Shown here: positions 42,676 through 52,318 of the stretch, piece by piece
How positions within the stretch are numbered: position 1 is the stretch's first letter
Layout: each line of letters starts with the position of its first letter
Assembly (NCBI RefSeq): GCF_017353515.1
Contig: NZ_JAFMPY010000010.1
Span: 62,001-126,000, forward strand
From: Jiella sonneratiae
GTDB taxonomy: Bacteria; Pseudomonadota; Alphaproteobacteria; Rhizobiales; Rhizobiaceae
Direction: 5' to 3'
Length of the DNA: 64,000 nucleotides
The notes under the pieces: model-generated
Seen by the model: the letters and a program-made list of their open reading frames with translations, nothing else
What the model was told of the DNA's origin: nothing
The model's database searches: none
Position numbers and translations under genes: made by a program

Positions 42676-42939
42676 GGAGGTATCCAGACCTGTGAAAGGC
42701 CCGAGCGGGAAGACCGGTCGGGAGGATGGCAAAATAAACGCCGCGGATTTCACTTCTCTTTCGCGAGCGGTCGATCTGGTTTCACTTCGGTTTCGCTTTG
42801 GCGGGAAACATCCGGATCGCGTCACTGCGGCAACCGGGCAATGGAACGGGCAGAGCCGATCGCGCGAGCGGCAGCGATCGATGGACGAGGGAGAGGGCGG
42901 CCGGATACGCTCGGTGCGGGCGGCGGTGGCGGAAGAGCG

Positions 42940-43749
42940 ATGCAGTCATTCGACGGACTCGACCAGGAACTGGACCAGTGGTCGGCGGCGGGCCGGACGG
43001 TGTCCCTGTGGTGGCGCGACGACGACGCGGTCGCCGCGACGCCGCAGCTGACGCGGCTCGTCGCGATGGCGAGGCGGCACCGCCTGCCCCTGGCGATCGC
43101 CGCGGTGCCGGCGCGGATGCAGCCGGATCTCGTCGGGGCGCTTTCGGCGCCGGGGCTGACGGTGCTGCAGCACGGCTATGCCCACATCAACCAGGCGGCG
43201 CCCGGCGGACGGGCCGTCGAATGCGGCGGCGACCGCGCCGCCAAGGACGTCTTTTCCGAACTGCGCGACGGGATGCGCGGCCTGATGCGCACCTTCGGGG
43301 CGAGCTTCCTGCCGGTGCTCGTGCCGCCGTGGAACCGCATCGACCCGGGCGTCGCCGCGAGCCTTGCCCAGGAGGGCTATCTCGGCCTGTCGAGTTTCGG
43401 CCCGCGGCACCACGCCGGCCGCGGCGGCGCCGGTTCGAGCGACGGCGCGCCGCTGATCCTGCCGCCGCGCTGCGCCGCGATCAACGCCCATCTCGATCTT
43501 CTCACCTGGAAGGGCGGGCCGGCCTTCGCCGGCGCCGAGAAGCTGATCCGGCTGTTCGCCGAACGGCTGGAGGACCGCCGGCTCGCCCGCACCGATCCGG
43601 ACGAGCCCTTCGGCATCCTGACCCACCATCTCGACCACGACGAGGCGAGCTGGTCGTTCCTCGAGCGCCTGCTCGGCCGGCTCGGATCGCATCCGGCGAT
43701 CCGCTTCCAGCCGATCACCACGCTCGTCGCCGAAGCGCCGGTGCGCTGA
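42940..43749 (+). CDS. Polysaccharide deacetylase-family protein
   Basis: 269 residues. Motifs of the carbohydrate esterase 4 (NodB-like) fold are recognisable in modified form: WWRDDDAV in place of TFDDG, HGYAHIN for the metal-binding HxxxH, and VLVPPWNRID. It should remove acyl groups from a glycan or be a related hydrolase. A GGAAGAG is close to the ATG. The acetyltransferase gene follows after 2 bases. Cytoplasmic by the absence of a signal peptide, so it may act on a sugar precursor. Confidence 0.8.
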   Translation: MQSFDGLDQELDQWSAAGRTVSLWWRDDDAVAATPQLTRLVAMARRHRLPLAIAAVPARMQPDLVGALSAPGLTVLQHGYAHINQAAPGGRAVECGGDRAAKDVFSELRDGMRGLMRTFGASFLPVLVPPWNRIDPGVAASLAQEGYLGLSSFGPRHHAGRGGAGSSDGAPLILPPRCAAINAHLDLLTWKGGPAFAGAEKLIRLFAERLEDRRLARTDPDEPFGILTHHLDHDEASWSFLERLLGRLGSHPAIRFQPITTLVAEAPVR

Positions 43750-43751
43750 AG

Positions 43752-44645
43752 ATGGCGGCGCGCGTGCGGCCGGCCGCAGATGGCGACGTCGAGGCGGTCG
43801 CCGCCCTGCTGCACGAGCGGATGAACCGGAAGATCCCGGCCGAGACCTGGCGGCTCCTCCTCGACTATCCGTGGCGGCCGCCGGAGGCCGAGCGCGGCTG
43901 GCTGGTCGAGGACGGCGCCGCCGTCGTCGGATTCATGGGCACGATCTATTCCGACCGCCCGACGGCGGGCGGCATGCGCCGCTTCTGCGATCTCTCCTCC
44001 TGGTACCTGACGGCCGAGCATCGCGGCACCGGGGTCGGGGACGAGCTGCTGCGCGCCGGAATGGCGCGAGCGGGCGTCACCTACCAGACGATGACCGCGC
44101 GGCGCGCGACCGGCCGCAAGATCCGGGCGCTGGGCTTTTCGATCCTCGACGAGCGCCGCAGCCTGTTCCGGCCGGGGCAGGGCGACGGCGGGCTCCGGCT
44201 GGTCCGCGACCCGGCCGAGATCCGCGAGCGGCTGTCGGAGGCCGAGCGCAGGATCCTCGACGACCATCACGGCCTCGACATCCACCACGGCGTCGTCGAA
44301 GCGCCATGCGCGGCCGCGCCGGACGGGGCGGCAAGGCAGGCGGGGCGGGCGACGTGGCTGGTCTGGCAGCGCAAGCTGAAGGGCGCGGCCGTCGCCTATC
44401 ACGAGGTGCTCCACGCCTCCGACCGCGGCTTCCTCTCCGCCCATGCGGCGGCGATCGCCGACCTCGTCACCGTCGGCGAGAACGCCGTCCTGTCGATCGA
44501 CCGGCGGATGATGGATCCGGGCGACGATCCCGGCACGATCGAGACGATCCCGCTGCCGCGGTGGTACCGCTCCGAGGACGTTTCGCCCGGCGACGTCTCG
44601 CATCTTTATTCCGAAGTGCTGCTGCTCGATCAGAAGCTGCCCTGA
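43752..44645 (+). CDS. GNAT-type acyltransferase
   Basis: 297 residues. The N-terminal half is a GNAT domain (RPAADGDVEAVAALLHERM; DLSSWYLTAEHRGTGVGDELLRAGMARAG; TARRATGRKIRALGFSILDE). A C-terminal region (from about 150) ends in DQKLP with no family I can name. Coupled to the deacetylase, it may acylate the same glycan building block. The Rhizobiales-type repeat starts 5 bases after its stop codon. Confidence 0.78.
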   Translation: MAARVRPAADGDVEAVAALLHERMNRKIPAETWRLLLDYPWRPPEAERGWLVEDGAAVVGFMGTIYSDRPTAGGMRRFCDLSSWYLTAEHRGTGVGDELLRAGMARAGVTYQTMTARRATGRKIRALGFSILDERRSLFRPGQGDGGLRLVRDPAEIRERLSEAERRILDDHHGLDIHHGVVEAPCAAAPDGAARQAGRATWLVWQRKLKGAAVAYHEVLHASDRGFLSAHAAAIADLVTVGENAVLSIDRRMMDPGDDPGTIETIPLPRWYRSEDVSPGDVSHLYSEVLLLDQKLP

Positions 44646-44649
44646 CGCA

Positions 44650-44696
44650 TTGATCCCGAAAGGTGGGGACCGGCTTTCCAAAAAAGATCATGCGCA
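44650..44696 (+). repeat. Dispersed Rhizobiales-type repeat, copy A
   Basis: Begins TTGATCCCGAAAGGTGGG and ends AAAAAAGATCATGCGCA. This matches from memory the widespread intergenic repeat of Rhizobiales. Two more degenerate copies in the same orientation lie at 48877 and 57941, each just after a plus-strand gene. Confidence 0.75.
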
Positions 44697-44772
44697 GGCG
44701 AGGAGAGCGGCCCGGCTGATGAGAGCGAAGCGCAGCGCCTCCCGCTTTGACGCGGCGGATGCATGCCCGGCC

Positions 44773-46101
44773 TCACGCCACGGCGACCAGGCCCAGCGGT
44801 TCGGCGACGCCGGCCACCCGGCAGTCCGGCAGATGACGGAACAGGCGCGGCGGGCGATAGCCTTCCAGGATCGCCGCCTCGAGCGTCGCCGCCGTCGTCA
44901 GCGCCGCCGTCGCCTCGACCTTGTTGTGCTTCTCCATCTTGGCGGCGAGGTTCACGGCCTCGCCGATCACCGTGTATTCCAGCCGCGCCTCGTCGCCGAG
45001 CGCCGCGAAAATGACCCGCCCGGCCGTCGCCGCCCCGTTGACCGCAAGGCGCGAGCCCGTCGCCATCTGCAGCTCCTCGGTCCATTCCGCTGCCGCCTCG
45101 ACGATCTCGACGAGGGCCGAGAGCGCGTCGGCGGCCGGCGTCTTGCTCTCGCGCCCCGCGCCGAAGGTCGCCAGCATGCCGTCGCCGAGATATTTGTCGA
45201 CGATGCCGCCATGCTTCTCGACGACCGGGACGACGATCGCGTGCAGGGAGACCAGCGCGGCGACGACCTCCTTCGGGTCGCGGCCGGCGGCAAAGGCCGA
45301 GAAGCCGCGGATGTCGAGGACGACGATGGCGGCGTTGCGCTCGACGCCCTCGCCGGCGACGATCGCCTCCTTCGAGGCGGTGATCGCCGCCTCGACAGGA
45401 GCCGGCAGGAAGCGCCGGATCTCGGCCCGCTCGGCCTGTTCGCGGGCGGTCTTCGTCACCAAAGTCCGGGCTCGTGCGACGGCGATGGCGAGGATCGCGG
45501 AGACCGCGACCATGACGACGATCTTGTCGATCTCGGCGCCGATGAGGATGCGGGTGCCGTCGACATAGTCGACGAAGCTGCGGGTGATCGCGCCGCTGCC
45601 GTCTCTGGCGATCGCCAGAAGAACGAGGCCGAGCCAGCCGAAGGCGGCGACGAGGCCGGTGAGAAGGACCCAGATCGGATCGAATCTGAGGGCCCGCAGC
45701 GCGATGAACACGAAGACGTAGAGGACCGTCGGCGCCTTCAGGGAAAAGGCGTGGGGCTGGCCGTATTGCAGGTGGAACGACCAGATCAGCGCATAGAGGA
45801 GCGCGACGTCGACGAGCAGCGAGGCGAAGAGGAAGAGCCGCGGCAGGGCGGCGCGGTGCGACAGATAGAGCCTGAGCAGCGTCAGGCCGAGATAGGTGCC
45901 GAGACCGACCGGCACGAGGCTCTGCGACATCGAATCGACCGGCTTCGGCGCCACGAAGTAGAGCCCGAGCAGGAACAGAGCGAGGGCGAACTGCACCCAG
46001 CCGGTCAGACGTTCGCTGGCGGCGTCGAAGCGCAGGATGTCGGCGGCAACGCGCGAGGGCAGGGCGCCCGACCCGCGCGCAAAGACGAGCCCCTTCAACA
46101 T
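44773..46101 (-). CDS. Membrane-bound class III adenylate/guanylate cyclase
   Basis: 442 residues. The N-terminal half has about six TM segments (roughly 33-51, 62-80, 90-110, 125-137, 144-163 and 193-212). A coiled linker leads to a class III cyclase domain with the metal-binding Asp263 (VVLDIRGFSAF) and Asp307. Substrate-determining Lys303 is in VDKYLGDGML, Thr377 is in YTVIG and Asn384 is in EAVNLAAK. Lys388 replaces the usual Arg. It looks catalytically competent. It is convergent with the acetyltransferase and divergent from the glycosyltransferases. GGGAGGGCGGA precedes the ATG at 46101. Confidence 0.88.
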   Translation of the reverse strand: MLKGLVFARGSGALPSRVAADILRFDAASERLTGWVQFALALFLLGLYFVAPKPVDSMSQSLVPVGLGTYLGLTLLRLYLSHRAALPRLFLFASLLVDVALLYALIWSFHLQYGQPHAFSLKAPTVLYVFVFIALRALRFDPIWVLLTGLVAAFGWLGLVLLAIARDGSGAITRSFVDYVDGTRILIGAEIDKIVVMVAVSAILAIAVARARTLVTKTAREQAERAEIRRFLPAPVEAAITASKEAIVAGEGVERNAAIVVLDIRGFSAFAAGRDPKEVVAALVSLHAIVVPVVEKHGGIVDKYLGDGMLATFGAGRESKTPAADALSALVEIVEAAAEWTEELQMATGSRLAVNGAATAGRVIFAALGDEARLEYTVIGEAVNLAAKMEKHNKVEATAALTTAATLEAAILEGYRPPRLFRHLPDCRVAGVAEPLGLVAVA

Positions 46102-46440
46102 TCCGCCCTCCCGGTGTCGCCGCATTTTCTTGCGGCCTTCAGGGCAGCGTTCGCCGGAATTGCCGGCCGTGCAACCATCTCCCTGCGTCAACTCTGTGTG
46201 ACGAAGGCCGGTGTCGGAATCCGGGAACGGGCGGCGAAAACCGGCCTCGCCGACGCGCTTCGCTTGATCGGGGCGTTGCGACGCAATAGTTAGGGCGATC
46301 GTTGCGGGCTGGGCCGAACTGCCGGAAACGGCCGGTCGCGCTCCGACGGGGAAGAATGTGCGTCCGGCAGACGCGGGCAAGGGAGCACGACGCCCGCGGC
46401 CGCCCGGAAGGCGTCAATCAGGGCTGCGCCAGGAGTTGCC
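46102..46440. other. Divergent spacer between cyclase and glycosyltransferase genes
   Basis: 339 bases without a gene. A small palindrome TTGCGACGCAA (46276-46286) could be an operator. AGGAG five bases before 46441 is the ribosome site of the first glycosyltransferase. No confident promoter. Confidence 0.45.
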
Positions 46441-47697
46441 ATGCAGTCTCGCTCTCCACGCATCCTGATCTACAGCCACGATACCTTCGGTCTCGGGCAT
46501 CTGCGGCGCAGCCGGGTCATCGCCCAGGCGCTCGTCGACCACCGGCCGGAGACCTCGATCCTGATCGTCGCCGGCTCGCCGGTCGTCGGCTCCTTCAGCT
46601 TCCCGCCGCAGGTCGACTTCATCCGCGTGCCCGGCGTCGTGAAGCTCGGGGCCGACAGCTACGCGCCGTCCAATCCCGGCCTTTCGATCGAGGATCTCAC
46701 CGAGATCCGCTCGGCGATCATCACCAAGACCGCCGAGATCTTCGATCCCGACATCTTTCTCGTCGACAAGGAGCCGCTCGGCATGCGCGGCGAGGTGGCC
46801 GAGAGCCTCGCCTTCCTGAAGACCACCGGCTGCCGCCTGGTCCTCGGCCTGCGCGACATCATGGACGAGCCCTCCCGGCTCACCGAGGAATGGCAGCGCA
46901 AGGGCGCCTTCGCGGCGGTCGAGGAGCTCTACGACGACGTCTGGGTCTACGGCCTGCCGGAAATCTGCGATCCGCTCGACGGAATCGGCGTCTCCGAGCG
47001 GGTGCGCCGGCGGGCGGTGTTCACCGGCTACCTGCCGCGGGCGGACGAGCCCTCCGGCGCGCTGCCCGACCACATCCGCATCGGCGAGCGGCCCTTCGTG
47101 CTGGTCACCACCGGCGGCGGCGGCGACGGCGCCCGCCTCGTCGACTGGGTGCTGCGGGCCTATGAGAGCGATCCGTCGATCGGCGTTAGGGCGAAGATCG
47201 TGCTCGGCCCGTTCATGGAGACCGGCTATGCCAGCGACTTCCAGGCCCGCGCGCGGAAGCTCGACAGCGTCGACCTGATCACCTTCGCCGCGTCGATCGA
47301 GCCGCTGTTCGAGCGCGCCGAGGGCGTCGTCGCGATGGGCGGCTACAACACATTCTGCGAGATCCTCTCCTTCGACAAGCCGGCGGTGATCGTGCCGCGC
47401 CGCCACCCGCGGCTGGAGCAGTTCATCCGCGCCTCGCGGGCCGAGGACCTCGGCCTCGCCCGCATGCTCCTCGACGACGAGGCCGAGAACGCGGCGATCA
47501 TGGCGGAGGCGATCCGAATGCTGCCGCGCCAGCAGAAGCCGCAGTCGGCCGAGATCGAGAAGCTGCTCGGCGGGGTCGAGACGATCCGACGGCTCGTCGA
47601 CGACATCATCGCCGAGCGGCGGCGGGCCCCGGCCGTCCTGCGCGGCACCGGCCCGGCCGAGGCGCAGCGGCAGGTCACTCGCTTCGCGCGGCCATGA
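46441..47697 (+). CDS. Glycosyltransferase, MurG/GT28-like (first of three)
   Basis: 418 residues of a GT-B-like two-domain fold. The N-terminal IYSHDTFGLGHLRRSRVIAQAL loop and the C-terminal donor motif MGGYNTFCEILSFDKPAVIVPRRHPRLEQ resemble MurG/UDP-sugar glycosyltransferases. It shares the GLGHLRR and GYNT features with the gene at 48995, so the two are likely paralogues. No TM segment; it acts on the cytoplasmic side. The next gene overlaps by 4 bases. Acceptor and sugar unknown. Confidence 0.84.
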   Translation: MQSRSPRILIYSHDTFGLGHLRRSRVIAQALVDHRPETSILIVAGSPVVGSFSFPPQVDFIRVPGVVKLGADSYAPSNPGLSIEDLTEIRSAIITKTAEIFDPDIFLVDKEPLGMRGEVAESLAFLKTTGCRLVLGLRDIMDEPSRLTEEWQRKGAFAAVEELYDDVWVYGLPEICDPLDGIGVSERVRRRAVFTGYLPRADEPSGALPDHIRIGERPFVLVTTGGGGDGARLVDWVLRAYESDPSIGVRAKIVLGPFMETGYASDFQARARKLDSVDLITFAASIEPLFERAEGVVAMGGYNTFCEILSFDKPAVIVPRRHPRLEQFIRASRAEDLGLARMLLDDEAENAAIMAEAIRMLPRQQKPQSAEIEKLLGGVETIRRLVDDIIAERRRAPAVLRGTGPAEAQRQVTRFARP

Positions 47698-48872
47698 GGA
47701 TCGCATTTCACGCGCCGATGAAGGCGCCGGACGACCCCGTCCCCTCGGGCGACAGGCTCGTCGCCCGGAACCTCGTCGCGGCGCTCGAACGGGGCGGCCA
47801 CGAGGCGACGCTGGCCGCGCGCTTCAGGAGCTACGACCGCGGCGATCCGGAACGCCAGGCGAGGCTGGAGCTGGTCGGCCGCCGGCTCGCCGGGCGCCTC
47901 GTTTGCCGGCTAACTGATCCGGCGCTGCGTCCCGACCTCTGGTTCACCTACCACCTCTATCACAAGGCGCCCGACCATCTCGGCCCGGCGGTCTCTGCGG
48001 CGCTCGACATTCCCTATGTGGTCGCCGAAGCCTCGGTGGCGGGAAAGCAGCGCGGCGGACCCTTCGACCGGGGCTTTCGCGCCAGCCTCGCCGCCCTTGC
48101 GCGGGCCGACCTCGTGGTCACGCTCAACCCGGGCGACGCGGCGGGCGTCGCGCCGCATCTGCGCCCGGGGGTTGCGATGCTGTCGCTGCCGCCGTTCATC
48201 GACGGTGCGCCTTTCGCCGCGGCCCGCCGCGACCGCGAGGCGGCCCGCGCGGAGCTGGCGCGGCGGTTCACCCTCGACACGGGGCGGATCTGGCTGGTCG
48301 CGGCGGCGATGATGCGGGCCGACCAGAAGCTCGCCTCCTACCGCCTCCTCGCAGACGCCCTCGGGGGGCTTGGCGGCGCGCCGTTCGAACTCCTCGTCGC
48401 CGGCGCCGGTCCCGCCGAGGCGGCGGTGCGCTCCGCCTTTGCCGATGCCGGGATCAAGGCGCATTTCCTCGGCGAGGTTCCGGCCGGCGCGATGCCGGCG
48501 CTCCTTGCCGCGTCGGACCTCTATGTCTGGCCGGCGGTCAAGGAAGCCTTCGGCATGGCGCTGATCGAGGCGCAGGCCGCCGGGCTCCCTGTGGTCGCTG
48601 GCGCGAGCCCCGGCGTTGCGAGCGTCGTTGAGCATGACGCGACGGGCCTCCTCGTTCCCCCCGGCGACGCCGCGGCCTTCGGCGCCGGCGTCGCGTCGCT
48701 CCTTAATCCGCGGCGGCGGGCGGAATTTTCCGCGGCGGCAAGGCGGCGGGCGCTCGCGACCCACGACATCGCCGGGGCCGCCGCACGGCTCGGCGCCGCG
48801 CTTTCCGAGACATGCGAAAGTTTCCGGGCCGCCCGGTCCCTGCCCCGATTTCTGCCCCGGTCGCTGCATTGA
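47694..48872 (+). CDS. Glycosyltransferase family 4 (second of three)
   Basis: 392 residues. The C-terminal GT4 Rossmann motifs are clear: LVAGAGPAEAAV, FLGEVPAGAMPALLAASDLYVWPAVKEAFGMALIEAQAAGLPVVAGASPG, and VVEHDATGLLVPPGD, including the EX7E-type pair. Its start overlaps the previous gene (ATGA), indicating coupled translation. Probably adds a hexose from a nucleotide sugar. A Rhizobiales-type repeat follows. Confidence 0.88.
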   Translation: MRIAFHAPMKAPDDPVPSGDRLVARNLVAALERGGHEATLAARFRSYDRGDPERQARLELVGRRLAGRLVCRLTDPALRPDLWFTYHLYHKAPDHLGPAVSAALDIPYVVAEASVAGKQRGGPFDRGFRASLAALARADLVVTLNPGDAAGVAPHLRPGVAMLSLPPFIDGAPFAAARRDREAARAELARRFTLDTGRIWLVAAAMMRADQKLASYRLLADALGGLGGAPFELLVAGAGPAEAAVRSAFADAGIKAHFLGEVPAGAMPALLAASDLYVWPAVKEAFGMALIEAQAAGLPVVAGASPGVASVVEHDATGLLVPPGDAAAFGAGVASLLNPRRRAEFSAAARRRALATHDIAGAAARLGAALSETCESFRAARSLPRFLPRSLH

Positions 48873-48876
48873 AAGC

Positions 48877-48922
48877 TTGACCCCGAACCGTGGGAACGAA
48901 TTTCCGGAACGGATCATGCGCA
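48877..48922 (+). repeat. Dispersed Rhizobiales-type repeat, copy B
   Basis: Begins TTGACCCCGAACCGTGGGAA and ends GGATCATGCGCA. It is degenerate but in the same orientation as copies A and C, in the 122-base gap between the second and third glycosyltransferases. Confidence 0.72.
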
Positions 48923-48994
48923 AACAAAAAGGTGAGCAGGATGACCGGCGGAGCTCGCCCCATCCTTCTCCGGAACTCTCGAAAGGCCGTCCGC

Positions 48995-50134
48995 ATGCGG
49001 GTCCTGTTTCACGTGCAGCATCTTCTCGGCGTCGGGCACCTGCGCCGCGGCGAACTGATCACCCGGGCGCTCGCCGCCCGCGGCATCGAGGTCACCGTCG
49101 CGCTCGGCGGCCATCCGATGCCGCAGATGCCGTTCCGCGAGGCGACGGTCGTCCAACTGCCGCCGGTGTCGATCCGCGGCGCCGACTTCAAGGTCCTCTA
49201 CGACGATGACGGCGCGCCGATCACCGAGGCGTGGAAGACGGCACGCAGCCGGGCGCTGATCGAGGTCTACGAGGCGGCGCGGCCGGACGTCGTCCTGATG
49301 GAGATGTTCCCCTTCGGCCGCTGGCGCTTCCAGTTCGAACTCGTGCCCCTGATGCAGCGGGCGGGCCGCGACGCGCCGCGGGTGAAGTGCGTCACCTCGG
49401 TGCGCGACATCCTGGTGAAGACCAAGCATCCGGAGCGGGCCGAACACGCCGCGAAGCTCGCCCGGGCGCATCTCGCCGCCGTGCTCGTCCATTCCGATCC
49501 GGCACTGTTCACCTTCGGCGAGACCTATCCCCATGCCGAAGAGATCGAAGACCTCGTCACCTATACCGGCTACGTCACCGAGGCGGCCGAGCGCGGGCCG
49601 GTCGAGCCGAACGGCGAGGTGGTGGTCTCGGCCGGCGGCGGCGCGGCGGCCGGTACGCTGCTGCGGACCGCGCTTCAGGCCCGCGAACTCTGCCCGCCGA
49701 AAATCCGCGACCGTGTCTGGCACGTCCTGGCCGGCGCGCGGGCGAGCGAGGCGGACTTCGAGGCGCTGACGGCCCTTGCCGACGAACGCACCGTCGTCGA
49801 GCGCTTCTCGCCGCGCTTCCAGGCGCTGCTCGACGGCGCGGCGCTGTCGGTCTCCCAGGCGGGCTACAACACGGTGATGAACCTGATGCGGGCGAAGATC
49901 CCGGCGGTCGTCGTGCCCTATGACGACGGCGAGGAGACCGAGCAGGCGTTCCGCTCGGCAAGGATGCAGGAACTCGGCCTCCTCGAAGTGGTGGAGGGGG
50001 CGGCTCTCTCGCCCCAGAGCCTCGCCGCGGCGCTCGTGCGGGCGGATGCGGCGCGCGGCCGCCCGGCGCCGGCCATCGACCTCGAAGGCGCCGATGCGAC
50101 GGCAGGGGCGATCGAGCGGCTGATCCGGGGGTGA
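48995..50134 (+). CDS. Glycosyltransferase, MurG/GT28-like (third of three)
   Basis: 379 residues. N-terminal VLFHVQHLLGVGHLRRGELITRAL; C-terminal SQAGYNTVMNLMRAKIPAVVVPYDDGEETEQ, the donor-binding motif. Its layout mirrors the gene at 46441. A GAAAGG precedes the ATG. The three glycosyltransferases with the deacetylase and acetyltransferase suggest synthesis of a decorated oligosaccharide. Confidence 0.85.
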   Translation: MRVLFHVQHLLGVGHLRRGELITRALAARGIEVTVALGGHPMPQMPFREATVVQLPPVSIRGADFKVLYDDDGAPITEAWKTARSRALIEVYEAARPDVVLMEMFPFGRWRFQFELVPLMQRAGRDAPRVKCVTSVRDILVKTKHPERAEHAAKLARAHLAAVLVHSDPALFTFGETYPHAEEIEDLVTYTGYVTEAAERGPVEPNGEVVVSAGGGAAAGTLLRTALQARELCPPKIRDRVWHVLAGARASEADFEALTALADERTVVERFSPRFQALLDGAALSVSQAGYNTVMNLMRAKIPAVVVPYDDGEETEQAFRSARMQELGLLEVVEGAALSPQSLAAALVRADAARGRPAPAIDLEGADATAGAIERLIRG

Positions 50135-50308
50135 CGGGGCCTGCCCCGCAAAGGCCGTCGGCGATGCCCTCCGGCGCCGGCCATGCGACAAGGAACGCAG
50201 GAGATTCCTCTGGCGAAGCGGCGGCACTGTCGTGATAATGCGGCCCGCGGCCTCCGCAGGGGGAGGCCTGCTCCGCCTTGCGGCGGCAACGTCTGGGGAA
50301 ACGGCTTC

Positions 50309-52318
50309 ATGAGTGACGCAGCGGTGCTTTCGGCCTCGGCATCGCCGTCGGTTCCGGCCGACACGCCTCGTGCGGCAGCCGCGCTCCTGGCGATCGACGA
50401 TCTGTCGGTCGAGTTCCGCTCCATGGCCGGCGTCACCAAGGCGGTCTCCGGCCTGTCGATGGCGATCATGCCGGGCCGCACCGTCGCGCTCGTCGGCGAG
50501 TCCGGCTCCGGCAAGTCGGTGACCTCCCAGGCGATCCTCGGCCTCCTGCCGAAGAACGGCGTCGTCACCTCCGGCCGCATCCTGTTCCGCGACGCCGAGC
50601 TCGGCACCGTCGACCTCGCCGCGATCCCCCGTGCCTCGCCGCAGTTCCGCTCGATCCGCGGCCGCTCGATCGCCATGGTCTTCCAGGAGCCGATGACGGC
50701 ATTCTCGCCGCTCCACACCCTCGGCGACCAGATCGGCGAGATGGCCGCCGCCCATCGCGGCGCCTCGAAGGCCGAGATCCGCGCGCTGACGGCCGAGACG
50801 CTGCGGCTCGTCCGCTTTCCCGAGCCGGAGCGGGCGATGCGGATGTATCCGTTCGAACTGTCGGGCGGGCTGCGCCAGCGCGCGATGATCGCCATGGCGC
50901 TGATGTGCCGGCCGCCACTGCTGATCGCCGACGAGCCGACGACCGCCCTCGACGTCACCCTGCAGGCCCAGATCCTCAAGCTCGTCAAGGATCTGCAGGG
51001 CGAGCTCGACATGGCGGTGCTGCTGATCACCCACGATCTCGGCGTCGTCGCCAACCTCGCCGAGGAGGTCGTGGTGATGCATCACGGCCGGATCGTCGAA
51101 TCCGGCCCGGTCGAGACGATCTTCACCCGGCCGACCCATCCCTATCTCGTCTCGCTGATGAAGGCGGTGCCGGACTTTTCCGACGCCGAGCAGCGCCGGC
51201 TGAAGCCGATCCGCGAGATCCGCATCGACGCCGACGCGCTGGTCAGGCCGAAGGCGAGCGGGCCGGTGGGCGAGCCGATCCTCGAGGCGCGGGGGCTGCA
51301 GAAGAGCTTCTCGCTGCGCGGCGACCGCCGGCTCGTCGGCCGCGCCCCGGCCCGGGTGATCCGCGCGCTCGCCGACGTGTCTTTGACGGTGCGCCGCGGC
51401 GAATGCCTCGGCCTCGTCGGCGAATCGGGCTCCGGCAAGACGACGCTGGCGCGGGCGCTGATGCGGGCGGTGCCGGTCGATGCCGGCGAGATCGTGCTTC
51501 ACGGCGACGAGGGGCCTGTCGACCTCGTCTCGGCCGACCGCGAGGCGATGTTCAAGGTCAGGAAGCGCATGCAGTACGTCTTCCAGGACCCGTTCTCCTC
51601 GCTCGATCCGCGCATGACCGTCGGGGCGATCCTCGCCGAGCCGCTGGAGATCCACGAGGTCTGCGCGCCGGGCGAGCGCCGCGAGCGCGTCGAGCGTCTG
51701 CTGTCGGCGGTCGGTCTCGAGCCGAGCTTTTCCGCCCGCTACCCGCACAGCTTTTCGGGCGGCCAGCGCCAGCGGATCGGCATCGCGAGGGCGCTGGCGC
51801 TCGAGCCGGAACTCCTGATCTGCGACGAGCCGGTGGCCGCGCTCGACGTCTCGGTTCAGGCCCAGATCCTCAACCTCCTGAAGGATCTGCAGAAACTGTC
51901 GGGCCTCACCTACATCTTCATCACCCACAATCTCGCGGTGGTGAACCACATCGCCGACCGCATCGTGGTGATGTGCGACGGCGCGATCGTCGAACTCGCG
52001 CCGCGGGCCGAGCTGTTCCGCCGGCCGCTGCACCCCTACACCAAGCTGCTGATCGACGCGGTGCCGCATGCCGATCTCGCCCGACCGCTCGACTTCTCCA
52101 ACCTGCCGGAGGCCGGGCTGATCGGCCGCCGCAACTGGCCGGAACCCTTCACCGTGCGGCCGGACCGGCCGCTGCCGCCGCTCCGCGAGGTGCGGCCGGG
52201 GCATTTCGTCAGGGCCTCGAGCCTCGACGGTATCGAGGGTATCGACCAGCCGGCGGACCCGGCGGGCGTCGCGAGCCAGGTCGCCCGGGCGGTGGCCTCG
52301 CTGGAGACGCCGGCATGA
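50309..52318 (+). CDS. Fused oligopeptide-type ABC ATPase (YejF/DppDF-like), orphan
   Basis: 669 residues with two full ABC ATPase domains in tandem. Domain 1 has [23 protein letters not shown] and [12 protein letters not shown]. Domain 2 has [28 protein letters not shown] and [12 protein letters not shown]. Each is followed by the oligopeptide-transporter C-terminal [14 protein letters not shown] segment. All catalytic residues are intact. Such fusions normally go with two permeases and a binding protein; none is adjacent here. The next gene overlaps by 4 bases, making it part of the signalling/export operon. Confidence 0.92.
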   Translation: MSDAAVLSASASPSVPADTPRAAAALLAIDDLSVEFRSMAGVTKAVSGLSMAIMPGRTVALVGESGSGKSVTSQAILGLLPKNGVVTSGRILFRDAELGTVDLAAIPRASPQFRSIRGRSIAMVFQEPMTAFSPLHTLGDQIGEMAAAHRGASKAEIRALTAETLRLVRFPEPERAMRMYPFELSGGLRQRAMIAMALMCRPPLLIADEPTTALDVTLQAQILKLVKDLQGELDMAVLLITHDLGVVANLAEEVVVMHHGRIVESGPVETIFTRPTHPYLVSLMKAVPDFSDAEQRRLKPIREIRIDADALVRPKASGPVGEPILEARGLQKSFSLRGDRRLVGRAPARVIRALADVSLTVRRGECLGLVGESGSGKTTLARALMRAVPVDAGEIVLHGDEGPVDLVSADREAMFKVRKRMQYVFQDPFSSLDPRMTVGAILAEPLEIHEVCAPGERRERVERLLSAVGLEPSFSARYPHSFSGGQRQRIGIARALALEPELLICDEPVAALDVSVQAQILNLLKDLQKLSGLTYIFITHNLAVVNHIADRIVVMCDGAIVELAPRAELFRRPLHPYTKLLIDAVPHADLARPLDFSNLPEAGLIGRRNWPEPFTVRPDRPLPPLREVRPGHFVRASSLDGIEGIDQPADPAGVASQVARAVASLETPA

